From NCBI RefSeq assembly GCF_010091945.1, contig NZ_WVIE01000006.1:149777-213776 (forward strand): a stretch of DNA of 64,000 nucleotides, given 5' to 3'. Below are positions 22,899 through 31,775 of this stretch, one piece after another (position 1 is the first letter of the stretch; each line of letters starts with the position of its first letter). The DNA comes from Myxacorys almedinensis A (GTDB taxonomy: Bacteria; Cyanobacteriota; Cyanobacteriia; Leptolyngbyales; Leptolyngbyaceae). The position numbers were made by a program, and so were the translations under genes. The notes below the pieces were generated by a model. It worked only from the letters and a program-made list of their open reading frames with translations. It had not been told where the DNA came from and ran no database searches.

Positions 22899-24306
22899 GT
22901 CGCTCGCCGCACTGGCAGCCGATCTGCCAGAAGAGGTGTTGGGCGAGCTAGATCCACCGTCGTTTCGGGGGTTCCGAGGGCGCAGGCGCAAAGCGGCCGT
23001 TGTTCTCGTCGTCATCTGGAGCGGCACGATCGCGCTTCATCTCATCGCTTGGGGCTATTGGCTGGTCTTGGGCTTAACCACGGTGATGGGAATTCATGCC
23101 GTTCGGCTGTTGTTTGCCCGTCCGTCGGATCTCCCAGCCCCGTTGGTTGGCGATGCAGATTGCCCGATGGTGTCGCTGATGGTGTCTGCTAAGAATGAAG
23201 AAGCGGTTGTGGGAAATCTGGTCAAGATGATGTGCAGTTTGGATTATCCCCGCGATCGCTATGAACTTTGGGTGATCAATGACAACAGTACTGACAACAC
23301 GGCGGCGGTTTTGGATCGCTTGGCACAAGAGTATGCTCAACTTAACGTCTTTCACCGTTCTGCTAAGGCAGGGGGCGGCAAATCTGGTGCTCTCAATCAA
23401 GTCTTGCCTCTGACCCAAGGTGAGATCATCGTCGTGTTTGATGCCGATGCTCAGGTTGAGCCAGATTTTCTGCGGAGAGTCCTGCCCGTTTTCCAGCGTG
23501 AAACGGTGGGTGCGGTACAAGTCCGTAAGGCGATTATTCAAGCGGAGCCAAAGTTTGAGTCAAACGATACCAATAACTTTTGGGTTCGTGGGCAAATGGC
23601 AGAGATGGCACTAGATGCCTTTATTCATCAGCAAAGAGCCGCGATCGGGGGGTTAAGCGAGCTTCGAGGAAATGGTCAGTTTGTCCGGCGGCAAGCCCTG
23701 CAAGCGTGCGGTGGTTGGAACGAAGAAACCATCACCGATGATTTGGATCTGACCTTCCGGTTGCACTTAAACCAGTGGGATATCGAAGTTGTGACCGTAC
23801 CGCCCGTTTATGAAGAAGGCGTTACGACGGCTCTAGCCCTTTGGCATCAACGAAATCGCTGGGCAGAAGGCGGCTATCAGCGCTATTTAGACTACTGGCG
23901 ACTGATTCTGAAAAACCGGATGGGGACTCGCAAATCCCTGGATCTGTTTATGTTTTGGTTGATTCAGTACGCTGCGCCAACAGCGGCATTGCCTGACTTT
24001 TTGATGGCGATCGCAAAGCATCGATTAATGCTGACTAGCCCAATTTCCGCCTTGGGAATTCTACTGTTTTTGTTTAGCACGGTGGGCGGGCTAAGACGGG
24101 TGCAGGCGCTTGATCCCCATCATGGGATAAAACGCGCTTCCCTAGGTGGCATCGATTTTTCGCGTTTTGTGGCGCTGTTACAAGCCCTGCGGGGAACGAT
24201 CTACATGATGCATTGGCTAGCGATCGTCGCTAGCACCACAGTTCGGATGTCAATTCGCCCTAAACGGTTGAAATGGGTGAAGACAATTCACAAAGGCAAT
24301 GGCTAA
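22852..24306 (+). CDS. Glycosyltransferase family 2 membrane protein
   Basis: A 484-residue processive-type GT2 protein. One or two membrane segments (about residues 47-88) precede the GT-A domain with NDNSTD (143-148), DAD (197-199), TDD (295-297) and QRNRW (333-337). C-terminal hydrophobic segments lie around 365-410 and 440-465. This layout is that of cellulose/hyaluronan-synthase-like enzymes. It starts inside the radical SAM gene (47-base overlap, ATG 22852), and no later in-frame start keeps the first membrane segment. The sugar and acceptor are unknown. Confidence 0.88.
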   Translation: MWENSWQENDSFNELESLAALAADLPEEVLGELDPPSFRGFRGRRRKAAVVLVVIWSGTIALHLIAWGYWLVLGLTTVMGIHAVRLLFARPSDLPAPLVGDADCPMVSLMVSAKNEEAVVGNLVKMMCSLDYPRDRYELWVINDNSTDNTAAVLDRLAQEYAQLNVFHRSAKAGGGKSGALNQVLPLTQGEIIVVFDADAQVEPDFLRRVLPVFQRETVGAVQVRKAIIQAEPKFESNDTNNFWVRGQMAEMALDAFIHQQRAAIGGLSELRGNGQFVRRQALQACGGWNEETITDDLDLTFRLHLNQWDIEVVTVPPVYEEGVTTALALWHQRNRWAEGGYQRYLDYWRLILKNRMGTRKSLDLFMFWLIQYAAPTAALPDFLMAIAKHRLMLTSPISALGILLFLFSTVGGLRRVQALDPHHGIKRASLGGIDFSRFVALLQALRGTIYMMHWLAIVASTTVRMSIRPKRLKWVKTIHKGNG

Positions 24307-24328
24307 CCCTGACACTCTACTGTTTTGC

Positions 24329-24392
24329 CTGAACAAAAGTTTGCTTGAACAAAAGGTCTGCGTAAACCGGTTTGTTCAAGCCTCTTGTTCAG
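24329..24392. terminator. Nested inverted repeat between convergent genes
   Basis: CTGAACAA/TTGTTCAG outside and an 11-bp perfect GCTTGAACAAA/TTTGTTCAAGC inside form one long hairpin between the glycosyltransferase stop (24306) and the stop of the leftward regulator (24421). There is no T tract, so it may act as a bidirectional terminator or RNA-stabilising structure. Confidence 0.5.
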
Positions 24393-24420
24393 ACAACAAT
24401 CCTGGCTCTAACAGGCAGCA

Positions 24421-25341
24421 TTAACGCCCCAGCCATTCTGTCACCAGTTCGGGCTGGGCTTTTTGGGCAAATACTCGCACGGCGTGATAGTTGACCTTCT
24501 CCCGAAGCCGGTAGACCTGCTTGATCTGCAACCCCAAAAGCTGCGCGATCGCTTCTTGGGTTTTCCCCTGCAAATACAGGCGCAGCCACTCTGCCGCTTG
24601 GGGATCAACCTTTTCCTCTAAATAGGTCTCAAAATGCCGTGCGATCGCGCCTCGCAACTCTTTCTGCTCCTCTTGGGTTTGCGTCTCGCGATAATCCACG
24701 ATCGCTTGTCCATCCAGCAAACTCACCGTTCCTTCTGCATCATCGGGCGCAATCTCTTCAGACACCAGTCGGATAAAATCAGAGGCCGGCACCTGAGTCA
24801 TGCCGCCTCGCTGCGATCGCTTCTGATAGTTGACAAAGCGATAGAGCAACAGCGGCTGGTTCCGAATCGGACGCAGGCTATATTCTTCTATTGCTGTAAA
24901 AACTAGAGCGTTCCGAAGGCGAGGATCACTGGTGCATTCAGCGATCCACGCAATTTGCTCCTGCATATATTTATCGTTTTGCATCAAGTCTTGAATCACT
25001 TCTTGAAGCACATCTATCACCGTCGAGTGGCGATCGCGCGACAGCGAAATCCAAGTACTAATTTTGCTCCGAATCACAAACAAGCTGCTCAAGCGCTGAA
25101 TCAAATTTCGGTAAGCTCGTTCGGGTGACACCTTTAAATAGCGCTGAATCAAAATTCGATAGCGATAATCGATGGCGTGCTTTGCAATATGCCGTTGCTC
25201 TAATGGCAGGTCATTCAACCGTTCTGGCGTTTCTCCGAGCAACCACTTGAGAATGCTCTCCTGAATGGCGTGATCCATGGACGGCAGGTCGGCTTGTAGC
25301 TGCGATCGCCAGGTGGTTGCAATATCGTCTAATACTGTCAT
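24421..25341 (-). CDS. HetZ-related-like HTH regulatory protein
   Basis: A 306-residue cyanobacterial protein that I associate with the HetZ-related family (a relative of the heterocyst regulator HetZ found also in non-heterocystous strains). The C-terminal AEWLRLYLQGKTQEAIAQLL then GLQIKQVYRLREKVNYHAV (about residues 240-285) has the look of a sigma-region-4-like helix-turn-helix. The N-terminal two thirds is helical with no catalytic motif. No other differentiation genes are in the window. The family name is from memory of sequence pattern and should be treated as tentative. Confidence 0.6.
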   Translation of the reverse strand: MTVLDDIATTWRSQLQADLPSMDHAIQESILKWLLGETPERLNDLPLEQRHIAKHAIDYRYRILIQRYLKVSPERAYRNLIQRLSSLFVIRSKISTWISLSRDRHSTVIDVLQEVIQDLMQNDKYMQEQIAWIAECTSDPRLRNALVFTAIEEYSLRPIRNQPLLLYRFVNYQKRSQRGGMTQVPASDFIRLVSEEIAPDDAEGTVSLLDGQAIVDYRETQTQEEQKELRGAIARHFETYLEEKVDPQAAEWLRLYLQGKTQEAIAQLLGLQIKQVYRLREKVNYHAVRVFAQKAQPELVTEWLGR

Positions 25342-25487
25342 GGAGTTGCTGTCCTCAATGCCCTGATAATAGAGTTTGCCTCACACCCTTGACCCAGATC
25401 ACTTACCCGCACGGGTACTTTATAAAACCAAGGCGCTGGTTGGCTAGCGTCCCTCAGTATAGTCCGTTTCTCTGAGTTGGTCTCCAA

Positions 25488-25754
25488 TTAAGCAGAGGCA
25501 TCTTTTTCCAGAGACGCTGCAATGCGATCGAGGGTTTCTGTTAAATGCGACAAGTGGGCAATCATCGCTGCCTGATTGTCCGTCAGGGTTTGAACAGCAT
25601 CCGTCAGTGCAAAAACCTGATACCCCTGCTGCTGCACTTGGTTTGCAAGGTCGTCCATGCGTTCTGAAACGTGTTCAACGGTTTCTGTCGCCGCAATGAC
25701 GGTCTCTGCCATCTGCTCGACGATGGTCATAAACTGATCCAGTTGCGATTCCAC
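25488..25754 (-). CDS. Small coiled-coil hypothetical protein
   Basis: An 88-residue all-helical protein rich in heptad-like repeats (ETVEHVSERMDDLANQVQQQ, then LTETLDRIAASLEKD). No membrane segment, signal or motif is present. A similar small coiled-coil protein is encoded at 44752-45030 in this window. It lies 146 bases upstream of the HetZ-like gene on the same strand. Function unknown. Confidence 0.6.
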   Translation of the reverse strand: MESQLDQFMTIVEQMAETVIAATETVEHVSERMDDLANQVQQQGYQVFALTDAVQTLTDNQAAMIAHLSHLTETLDRIAASLEKDASA

Positions 25755-25967
25755 GCCTCAAGCCCCTTATTTTTATTTTTATGATTACTCGCTGTCGGTC
25801 ATCTGTGGTATCTAACCTTATACCTTTAAGAAATCGTCCGATGTGAAGACGACAAACACATCGCTTTATCAAAACTTTATATAACCTTTAATCAGGTATT
25901 AGAGTAAAAAGTTTTGAGGAAGTGTTTAGGAAAAGACTACCTGGTTATAGTGAAAAATCCTATATTT

Positions 25968-25983
25968 TCCGTATAGCTACGGA
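25968..25983. promoter_or_regulatory. Palindrome upstream of the sugar transferase gene
   Basis: TCCGTATAGCTACGGA is a 16-base near-perfect palindrome (6-bp arms, 4-base centre) about 45 bases before the ATG at 26028. It could be an operator; nothing identifies the protein. The rest of the 273-base gap (25755-26027) shows no gene. Confidence 0.3.
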
Positions 25984-26027
25984 TACGAAACTAGTGTTTA
26001 TACGGTTCCCTGTGTGGGTTCTGAATC

Positions 26028-26705
26028 ATGACACAATCTGCTCTAGGGTCCTCCATGCCCGATACTCAGTTGGCTGCATCTGCCGAATTTCAGGTTCCTC
26101 ATCCCTCGTCTTATTCTGTTGTCAAGCGGGCGATCGATATCATCGGAAGTGTGGTTGGGCTACTGATTGTGGCTTTGGTCTTCATTCCAGTTGCGATCGC
26201 CATCAAGCTAGATAGTCCAGGTTCTATTTTCTACACCCAAGAGCGCCACGGGTTGCTGGGCAAGCCCTTCCGCATCTATAAATTTCGTTCCATGGTTGAG
26301 GGAGCAGATTCGCTCAAATCTCAGGTGGAGAACCAAGCACAGGGGCTGATCTTTAAAAATAAGCAAGATCCTCGCATTACTAAAGTTGGGCGATTTCTCC
26401 GACGCACCAGTTTAGATGAACTGCCGCAATTTTGGAATGTGTTTCTGGGAGAAATGAGTTTGGTTGGAACCCGCCCACCAACGGCTGATGAGGTTTCTCA
26501 GTACAGCGACCATCACTGGCAACGGCTCAAGGTCAAACCCGGAATAACGGGCGAGTGGCAAGTAAATGGGCGATCTACGATTAAGGACTTTGAAGATATT
26601 GTCCTCCTGGATTTGCGCTACCAATCTGTCTGGACTCCGACCTACGATCTATATCTCATCCTAAAAACCCTTCACGCGATTTTTGCAAAGGTTGGAGCAT
26701 TCTAG
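26028..26705 (+). CDS. Sugar transferase (polyprenyl-phosphate glycosylphosphotransferase)
   Basis: A 225-residue bacterial sugar transferase that attaches sugar-1-phosphate to undecaprenyl phosphate, initiating exopolysaccharide or capsule repeat synthesis at the inner membrane. One membrane segment (about residues 38-60) is followed by the family motifs [31 protein letters not shown] and [14 protein letters not shown]. It is the short single-helix form without the N-terminal multi-helix domain of WbaP-type proteins. Two glycosyltransferases elsewhere in the window (3-1238, 22852-24306) could act in related polymers, but they are not adjacent. Confidence 0.93.
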   Translation: MTQSALGSSMPDTQLAASAEFQVPHPSSYSVVKRAIDIIGSVVGLLIVALVFIPVAIAIKLDSPGSIFYTQERHGLLGKPFRIYKFRSMVEGADSLKSQVENQAQGLIFKNKQDPRITKVGRFLRRTSLDELPQFWNVFLGEMSLVGTRPPTADEVSQYSDHHWQRLKVKPGITGEWQVNGRSTIKDFEDIVLLDLRYQSVWTPTYDLYLILKTLHAIFAKVGAF

Positions 26706-26713
26706 ACGTTTGA

Positions 26714-26915
26714 AGAGCCACTATGAAGCTCTCTTTGTTTTACGGATATTAGTGCGGTGATCATTGGGAATTGTCAGCTTGAGGTAAGGTCACTATCAGG
26801 GAATAGTTTTGCCTAGAGCCACTATGAAGCTCTCTTTGTTTTACGGATATTAGTGCGGTGATCATTGGGAATTGTCAGCTTGAGGTAAGGTCACTATCAG
26901 GGAATAGTTTTGCCT
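26714..26915. repeat. Perfect tandem duplication of 101 bp
   Basis: Bases 26714-26814 and 26815-26915 are identical by eye across 101 bases. Each unit starts AGAGCCACTATGAAGCTCT, a small hairpin (AGAGC/GCTCT) followed by CTTTGTTTTA that may terminate the sugar transferase transcript, and ends TCAGGGAATAGTTTTGCCT. It lies in the 427-base gap after the sugar transferase. No gene is seen in the gap, and the remainder (26916-27132) has no clear structure. Confidence 0.9.
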
Positions 26916-27132
26916 AGGGACGATCGCGCGCCTTGATCGATATTGTGCCAACCCATTTCTGGGGGTAATGCTGTTGTGAGCACCTACCCTAGGGCGCGCT
27001 TCAAGGCTCTTTACGGAAGACCCCGTGTTCAAGATACAGTAGATCTAGTGATGTTCTGTTGATCAAGAACTGTAGCCGCCGCACTGAGACTCATCTGCTC
27101 AAAGTCGGCATCTCTTACAGGGGGTTAATTCT

Positions 27133-28629
27133 ATGATTACTGCGCTAACCGTGGTGGTGGCTCTAGCGATCTTAGGTTGGGGGTTCAACCGCGCTCGACC
27201 TTACGGGAAAGTAGGCATTTTAGCCTGGTTACAATCTGTGGCGTTGATGGCTCCTTGGCTCCTCTTTTTTGGCTTATTTGCCGTCGGAATTTACTTGAAT
27301 CTGGCAGGAATGCTTTTCCTATTTCTGGTATCTACCGGAGCCTATATTTTCATCGGACGCCAACTGCGAGCCGCCGGACAGGATGCCTTGTCAAAACGTG
27401 CTGCTATCCTCGCTAACCCAAACCCAGAGCCTCGTGCAGACGACCCTGCTCAACCGGAGCCAACCCATCGCCCAGCGTTAGAAACTGTAGCAGAGGCGCT
27501 TCAACCGCCTGACGTTGTGCCAATTCCGGCGGAGGACTTGCAGGCAATAAAAGGAATTTTTGGAATTGATACGTTTTTTGTAACCGAAACGACGCCTTAT
27601 CAAGAGGGAGCCATTTTCCAGGGCAATTTGCGGGGCGAGATTGAGCCAACGTTTACCCAACTGTCAAAACATTTAGAAGAGCGCGTGGGCGATCGCTACC
27701 GGCTTTTCCTAATTGAAAATCCGCAGGGCAAGCCCGTTGTTATTGTTTTACCCAGCAGAAACGAGCCGCAACCGTCTACTTTGACGCAGAAATTGCTGGC
27801 AATCATCTTGTTGGTTGCCACGATCGCGACCAGCTTAGAGACAGGTGGGATTCTTTTAGGATTTGACTTTTATGGGTCGCCCGATCGCTTCCGCGAAGTC
27901 TTGCCAACCAGCCTCGGGCTTTTGGCAATTTTAGGAATTCATGAGTTGGGTCATTGGCTAATGGCACGGCGCTATCAAGTGCGGTTGAGCTTGCCATATT
28001 TTATTCCGACGTGGCAAATCGGTTCGTTTGGAGCGATTACCCGCTTTGAGTCGTTCTTACCCAATCGTAGCGCTCTGTTTGATATTGCGATCGCAGGTCC
28101 TGCTGCTGGCGGCATTCTGTCGCTCGCAATGCTGATCACAGGGCTATCGCTCTCTAACCCTGAGAGCCTGTTTAAGGTTCCTACTCAGTTTTTTGAAGGC
28201 TCTATTTTGATCGGCACCTTGGCACGGGTGATATTGGGCACCGCTGTGCAACAGCCGATCGTGGCTATTCATCCCCTAGTTGTGCTGGGTTGGATTGGAT
28301 TAATCATCACCGCCATCAACACGATGCCCGCCGGGCAGCTAGACGGGGGCAGAATCGTGCAGGCGATTTATGGACGGAAGACGGCAAACAGAACCACGAT
28401 CGCGACGATTTTGGTGTTGGCGATCGCATCTCTGGTCAATCCGTTAGCGTTGTACTGGGCGGTCGTGATTGTTGTCTTGCAGCGCAACCTTGAGCGACCC
28501 AGCTTTAACGAGCTTACCGAACCAGATGACGCTAGAGCCGCCCTTGGGTTGCTAGCACTCTTTCTGATGATTACAATCTTGCTGCCGCTAACGCCAAGCC
28601 TTGCAGGACGTTTGGGCATTGGTGGCTAG
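27133..28629 (+). CDS. Site-2 protease family membrane metalloprotease (EGY-like)
   Basis: A 498-residue M50 intramembrane protease, close in layout to cyanobacterial/plastid EGY-type proteins. Two N-terminal membrane helices (about residues 1-20, 35-75) and a soluble region with a P/A-rich linker (about 95-215) precede the catalytic membrane core. The zinc site is HELGH at residues 270-274, with the second motif N396-x-x-P-x-G-x-x-D404 (NTMPAGQLDGG). The expected role is regulated cleavage of membrane-bound regulators or processing in thylakoid/plasma membranes. It stands alone, with the next gene 100 bases downstream on the same strand. Confidence 0.9.
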   Translation: MITALTVVVALAILGWGFNRARPYGKVGILAWLQSVALMAPWLLFFGLFAVGIYLNLAGMLFLFLVSTGAYIFIGRQLRAAGQDALSKRAAILANPNPEPRADDPAQPEPTHRPALETVAEALQPPDVVPIPAEDLQAIKGIFGIDTFFVTETTPYQEGAIFQGNLRGEIEPTFTQLSKHLEERVGDRYRLFLIENPQGKPVVIVLPSRNEPQPSTLTQKLLAIILLVATIATSLETGGILLGFDFYGSPDRFREVLPTSLGLLAILGIHELGHWLMARRYQVRLSLPYFIPTWQIGSFGAITRFESFLPNRSALFDIAIAGPAAGGILSLAMLITGLSLSNPESLFKVPTQFFEGSILIGTLARVILGTAVQQPIVAIHPLVVLGWIGLIITAINTMPAGQLDGGRIVQAIYGRKTANRTTIATILVLAIASLVNPLALYWAVVIVVLQRNLERPSFNELTEPDDARAALGLLALFLMITILLPLTPSLAGRLGIGG

Positions 28630-28729
28630 CCCTACTTAAAACTTTTGATACAAAATAATTGAGACCCTGCGGAAACTTGCGTTACGCTGGTGTCGTCATT
28701 AGTGTTGTCTACTGTTTCAACCGTTTCCC

Positions 28730-29590
28730 ATGCGTCCTAGCCATTCTGCCCCGCTTCTCGCTGCGATCGCTTTAGTTGGAGCCTTGTCCCTCATGACAGG
28801 AATGCCCCTACTTCAACCCGTTTCAGCTTCCCCCCTCAAAGAAGCCTCTGAACTCCTCAACCAACAGAGTGATCCGTCTAGCGATCCGTCTAGCAACTCT
28901 CGCCCCAAAATGGCTCCTGTGCTGGTCTCCAATGCGATCTTCCGTGACATCACGCGGCGCTCAGGGGTTTCTCGTCAGGCGTTGCAAGTGGTCAGCGTTG
29001 AGCCGCGCACTTGGCAAGATGGCTGTTTGGGCTTAGCAGACTCTGGAACCCTGTGCACCCAAGTGCTTGTTCCAGGTTGGCGCGTGCAGGTTAAGGCAGA
29101 CAATCAGACGTGGGTTTATCGCAGCGATCGCAAAGGTACGGTTGTCAAGCTAGAACCGCCAACCAACGCCAGCCAGTTTGAGCCGATTCGCTTAGCAGAC
29201 AATGAGCTTCCCAAGCCGCTCGATCGAGGCACTGTTTTTCGCGTGATTACGAGCGGTGGCTTCGCAGGACAGACGGCACAAACCGTTTTGCTTGCCGATG
29301 GGCGGTTGCTCCACGCTAGAATGCGACCCAACGGAACCTACAGCCCAACCAAGGTTTATCGGCTTTCGCCGCAACAAATACAGCCGTTTCAAACCCTGCT
29401 CGACCATGCTCATCTAGAACAGTTTGATCGCCTTAGCTATCCCGCAAGTCCTGGTTCTGCCGACTTCTTCACCATCACGCTAACGAGTCCATCGGCAACT
29501 GTGCAATACTCCGACTCGGTTCAAAATCAGCTTCCTGAGCCGCTCCAGCGAGTGATCCAAGGCTGGCAAAATATCGCCCAATCAAATTAG
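28730..29590 (+). CDS. Exported protein of unknown function
   Basis: A 286-residue protein with an N-terminal signal-like hydrophobic segment (LLAAIALVGALSLMTG, about residues 9-24) and a probable cleavage site near VSA-S. A low-complexity linker contains a 12-bp duplication (SSDPSSDPSS). Then comes a small domain with two cysteines (DGCLGLADSGTLCTQVLVPG) of a type common in cyanobacterial exported proteins, and a C-terminal domain (about 185-285). No catalytic motif is recognised. Probably periplasmic. Confidence 0.7.
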   Translation: MRPSHSAPLLAAIALVGALSLMTGMPLLQPVSASPLKEASELLNQQSDPSSDPSSNSRPKMAPVLVSNAIFRDITRRSGVSRQALQVVSVEPRTWQDGCLGLADSGTLCTQVLVPGWRVQVKADNQTWVYRSDRKGTVVKLEPPTNASQFEPIRLADNELPKPLDRGTVFRVITSGGFAGQTAQTVLLADGRLLHARMRPNGTYSPTKVYRLSPQQIQPFQTLLDHAHLEQFDRLSYPASPGSADFFTITLTSPSATVQYSDSVQNQLPEPLQRVIQGWQNIAQSN

Positions 29591-29686
29591 TTTTTCTTAT
29601 CTCTCCTTTCTCGCTCTGTTAGTTGCCCCGCCAGAACGGGAATAATTTCCTAGAGAGTCTATACGCTCTAAGGAGTGAGAAACGGC

Positions 29687-31336
29687 ATGAGACGGGAATC
29701 CAACCCTAAGCTCAAGCTCATGATTGTGGATGATGAGCCAGACAACCTTGATTTGCTCTATCGCACGTTTCGACGAGAGTATGACGTGGTTAGAGCAGCA
29801 AGTGCGATCGAGGCTCTCAAACTGCTCGATGAGCATGGCGAGATGGCAGTGATTATTTCTGACCAACGGATGCCCGAAATGTTAGGGACTGAGTTTCTCA
29901 GCAAAACTGTTGAACGGTTCCCAGACACCATTCGGATCGTTCTGACCGGATATACCGATGTCGAAGACTTGGTGGATGCCATCAATGCTGGTAAAGTCTT
30001 CAAGTACATTACAAAACCCTGGAAGCCGCAGCAACTTCAAGTGGTGATTGAACAGGCAGCCGAAACGTACCGAGTGATTAAGCAACGCACCGAAGATCTC
30101 AAACGCGCCTTGCGTCGAGAATCGCTGTTTAACGCCATCACTTCTGCAATTCGCGGCTCTCTGGACTATCCAAGTATGCTGAACACCATCGTAGAAACCT
30201 TGGGACAGTCGTTTGAAGCAACCTGTAGTATGCTCCATCCGGTGGAAGGAGAGATCCTGCAATCCCAATCGGCAATGTTCTGCTCTGCCAACTGTGGTGA
30301 GAGAGATTGTGATGGCGATCGCGAGTCTGCACTGGTTCAATCGGCGCTCAAGCAGCGTCAGACTCAGGTAGAGCCACTTAGCAAAAGCAATCCTGTGCCT
30401 CATCTCGCTGTGCCCCTCGCCTATCAGCAAGATGTACTAGCGATTTTGTCGTTGCATCGATCGGTAGAATCTCCGGCATGGTCAGGAGAAGATGTCCACC
30501 TGATTGAAGAAGTAGCTGAGCAAGCGGCGTTAGCCATCTCCCAAGCCAAGCTTTATCAACGCACTCAGCAGCAAGCCGAGCAGATTCGCATAGAATTGGG
30601 AGTCGCCCGCCAAATTCAAAGCAATTTACTGCGGCAAACGCTGCCTGATCTTGAAGGGTTCCGCGTTCAGGCGTGCTGTCATCCGGCGCGCGAGGTAGGG
30701 GGCGACTTTTTTGAGGTGTATCAGCATCCCCAAGGCGATATCTGGCTAGCTGTGGGGGATGTTTCTGGAAAAGGGGTTCCTGCTGCTTTGTTTATGGCAA
30801 GCGCAATTTCGCTCTTGCGACGAGAACTGGCTCAAGAAGCGCCACCCGAACCGGATCTTGTAATGCGGAATTTAAACAGCATTCTATCTAATGACTTAGT
30901 GAGTGCCAATTGCTTCATCACGTTAGTTTTGGTGCGCTACAGTCCTCATACCAATCACCTCGTCTATGCCAACGCCGGACATATCTATCCCCTCGTCTGG
31001 TCGAACCAAACCGAACGTGCTGAGCCAAATTATTTAAAAGTCCGGGGGGTGCCGCTTGGGATTTTACCCACATGGAGCGCGATCGCAGGTAATTTGGCGC
31101 TGCATCCGGGGGAAGTGTTGTTGCTAACAAGTGATGGAATTACGGAAGCAACCATCTACTCTAAACAACTATCTGGGAAATGCGACGGCGGATCAATGCT
31201 CCGAGAGAGTGGACTATGGCAATTGTTGCGTCACGCTAGGGAACACTTAGACTTGAAGCAACTTCTCGGTCGCATTCAATCCCACACGGCTGTTCAGGAA
31301 GATGACCAGACGATTCTTTCTCTGGAGGTTCTATAA
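29687..31336 (+). CDS. Response regulator with GAF and PP2C (RsbU-type) phosphatase domains
   Basis: A 549-residue signalling phosphatase. The REC domain (about residues 10-125) has acidic VDDEPD and phospho-acceptor Asp59 (ISDQRMPE); a GAF domain (about 150-290) and a short coiled linker follow. A SpoIIE/PP2C domain starts at about 310 (ACCHPAREVGGDFFEV, AVGDVSGKGVPAALFMA, LTSDGITEA). It would dephosphorylate an anti-sigma antagonist when the REC domain is activated. I prefer ATG 29687, which has AAGGAG 11 bases upstream; a GTG at 29675 lies within that site. The partner ATPase gene follows after 3 bases. No STAS antagonist gene is adjacent. Confidence 0.92.
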   Translation: MRRESNPKLKLMIVDDEPDNLDLLYRTFRREYDVVRAASAIEALKLLDEHGEMAVIISDQRMPEMLGTEFLSKTVERFPDTIRIVLTGYTDVEDLVDAINAGKVFKYITKPWKPQQLQVVIEQAAETYRVIKQRTEDLKRALRRESLFNAITSAIRGSLDYPSMLNTIVETLGQSFEATCSMLHPVEGEILQSQSAMFCSANCGERDCDGDRESALVQSALKQRQTQVEPLSKSNPVPHLAVPLAYQQDVLAILSLHRSVESPAWSGEDVHLIEEVAEQAALAISQAKLYQRTQQQAEQIRIELGVARQIQSNLLRQTLPDLEGFRVQACCHPAREVGGDFFEVYQHPQGDIWLAVGDVSGKGVPAALFMASAISLLRRELAQEAPPEPDLVMRNLNSILSNDLVSANCFITLVLVRYSPHTNHLVYANAGHIYPLVWSNQTERAEPNYLKVRGVPLGILPTWSAIAGNLALHPGEVLLLTSDGITEATIYSKQLSGKCDGGSMLRESGLWQLLRHAREHLDLKQLLGRIQSHTAVQEDDQTILSLEVL

Positions 31337-31339
31337 CTC

Positions 31340-31756
31340 ATGAGAACTGAGCTTCATATCCCTAGTGATCTAAAATTTCTCAACGTTGCTGAGACTTGGC
31401 TGCTTGGCACGCTAGAGGTTGAAATTGGCGATCAGGCAGATTGGTCACGCCAATCGAGCCGCTTGCGCTTGGCTTTGGTCGAAGCCTACTCGAATGTGGT
31501 TCGCCATGCTCACCGCGATCAGCCCACCCTTCCGGTCATCTTGCGATTGGAGCTAAGAAATCGAGATTTTGCTTTGGAAATTTGGGATCACGGCATTGGC
31601 TACGATTTGTCAACCTATCTAGCGCCGTCTCCAGAAGCGATGCAGGAACATGGCTATGGTTGGCTGATCCTCAATCGGCTGATGGATCGGGTGGAATATC
31701 AACTCCAGGTGAACGGGCGAAATTGCTTGAAGCTAGAAGCGAGTTTTCCAGACTGA
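31340..31756 (+). CDS. RsbW/SpoIIAB-like anti-sigma serine kinase (HATPase)
   Basis: A 138-residue GHKL ATPase of the anti-sigma kinase type. The N-box is LRLALVEAYSNVVRHAH (about residues 41-57), the G1 box IWDHGIGYDLS (about 80-90) and the G2 region HGYGWLILNRLMD. It starts 3 bases after the PP2C gene stop, so they form one operon. The pair would set the phosphorylation state of a STAS antagonist encoded elsewhere and so control an alternative sigma factor or another target. The target itself is not identifiable here. Confidence 0.88.
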   Translation: MRTELHIPSDLKFLNVAETWLLGTLEVEIGDQADWSRQSSRLRLALVEAYSNVVRHAHRDQPTLPVILRLELRNRDFALEIWDHGIGYDLSTYLAPSPEAMQEHGYGWLILNRLMDRVEYQLQVNGRNCLKLEASFPD

Positions 31757-31775
31757 GGGTAGGGGAGATTGAGTC

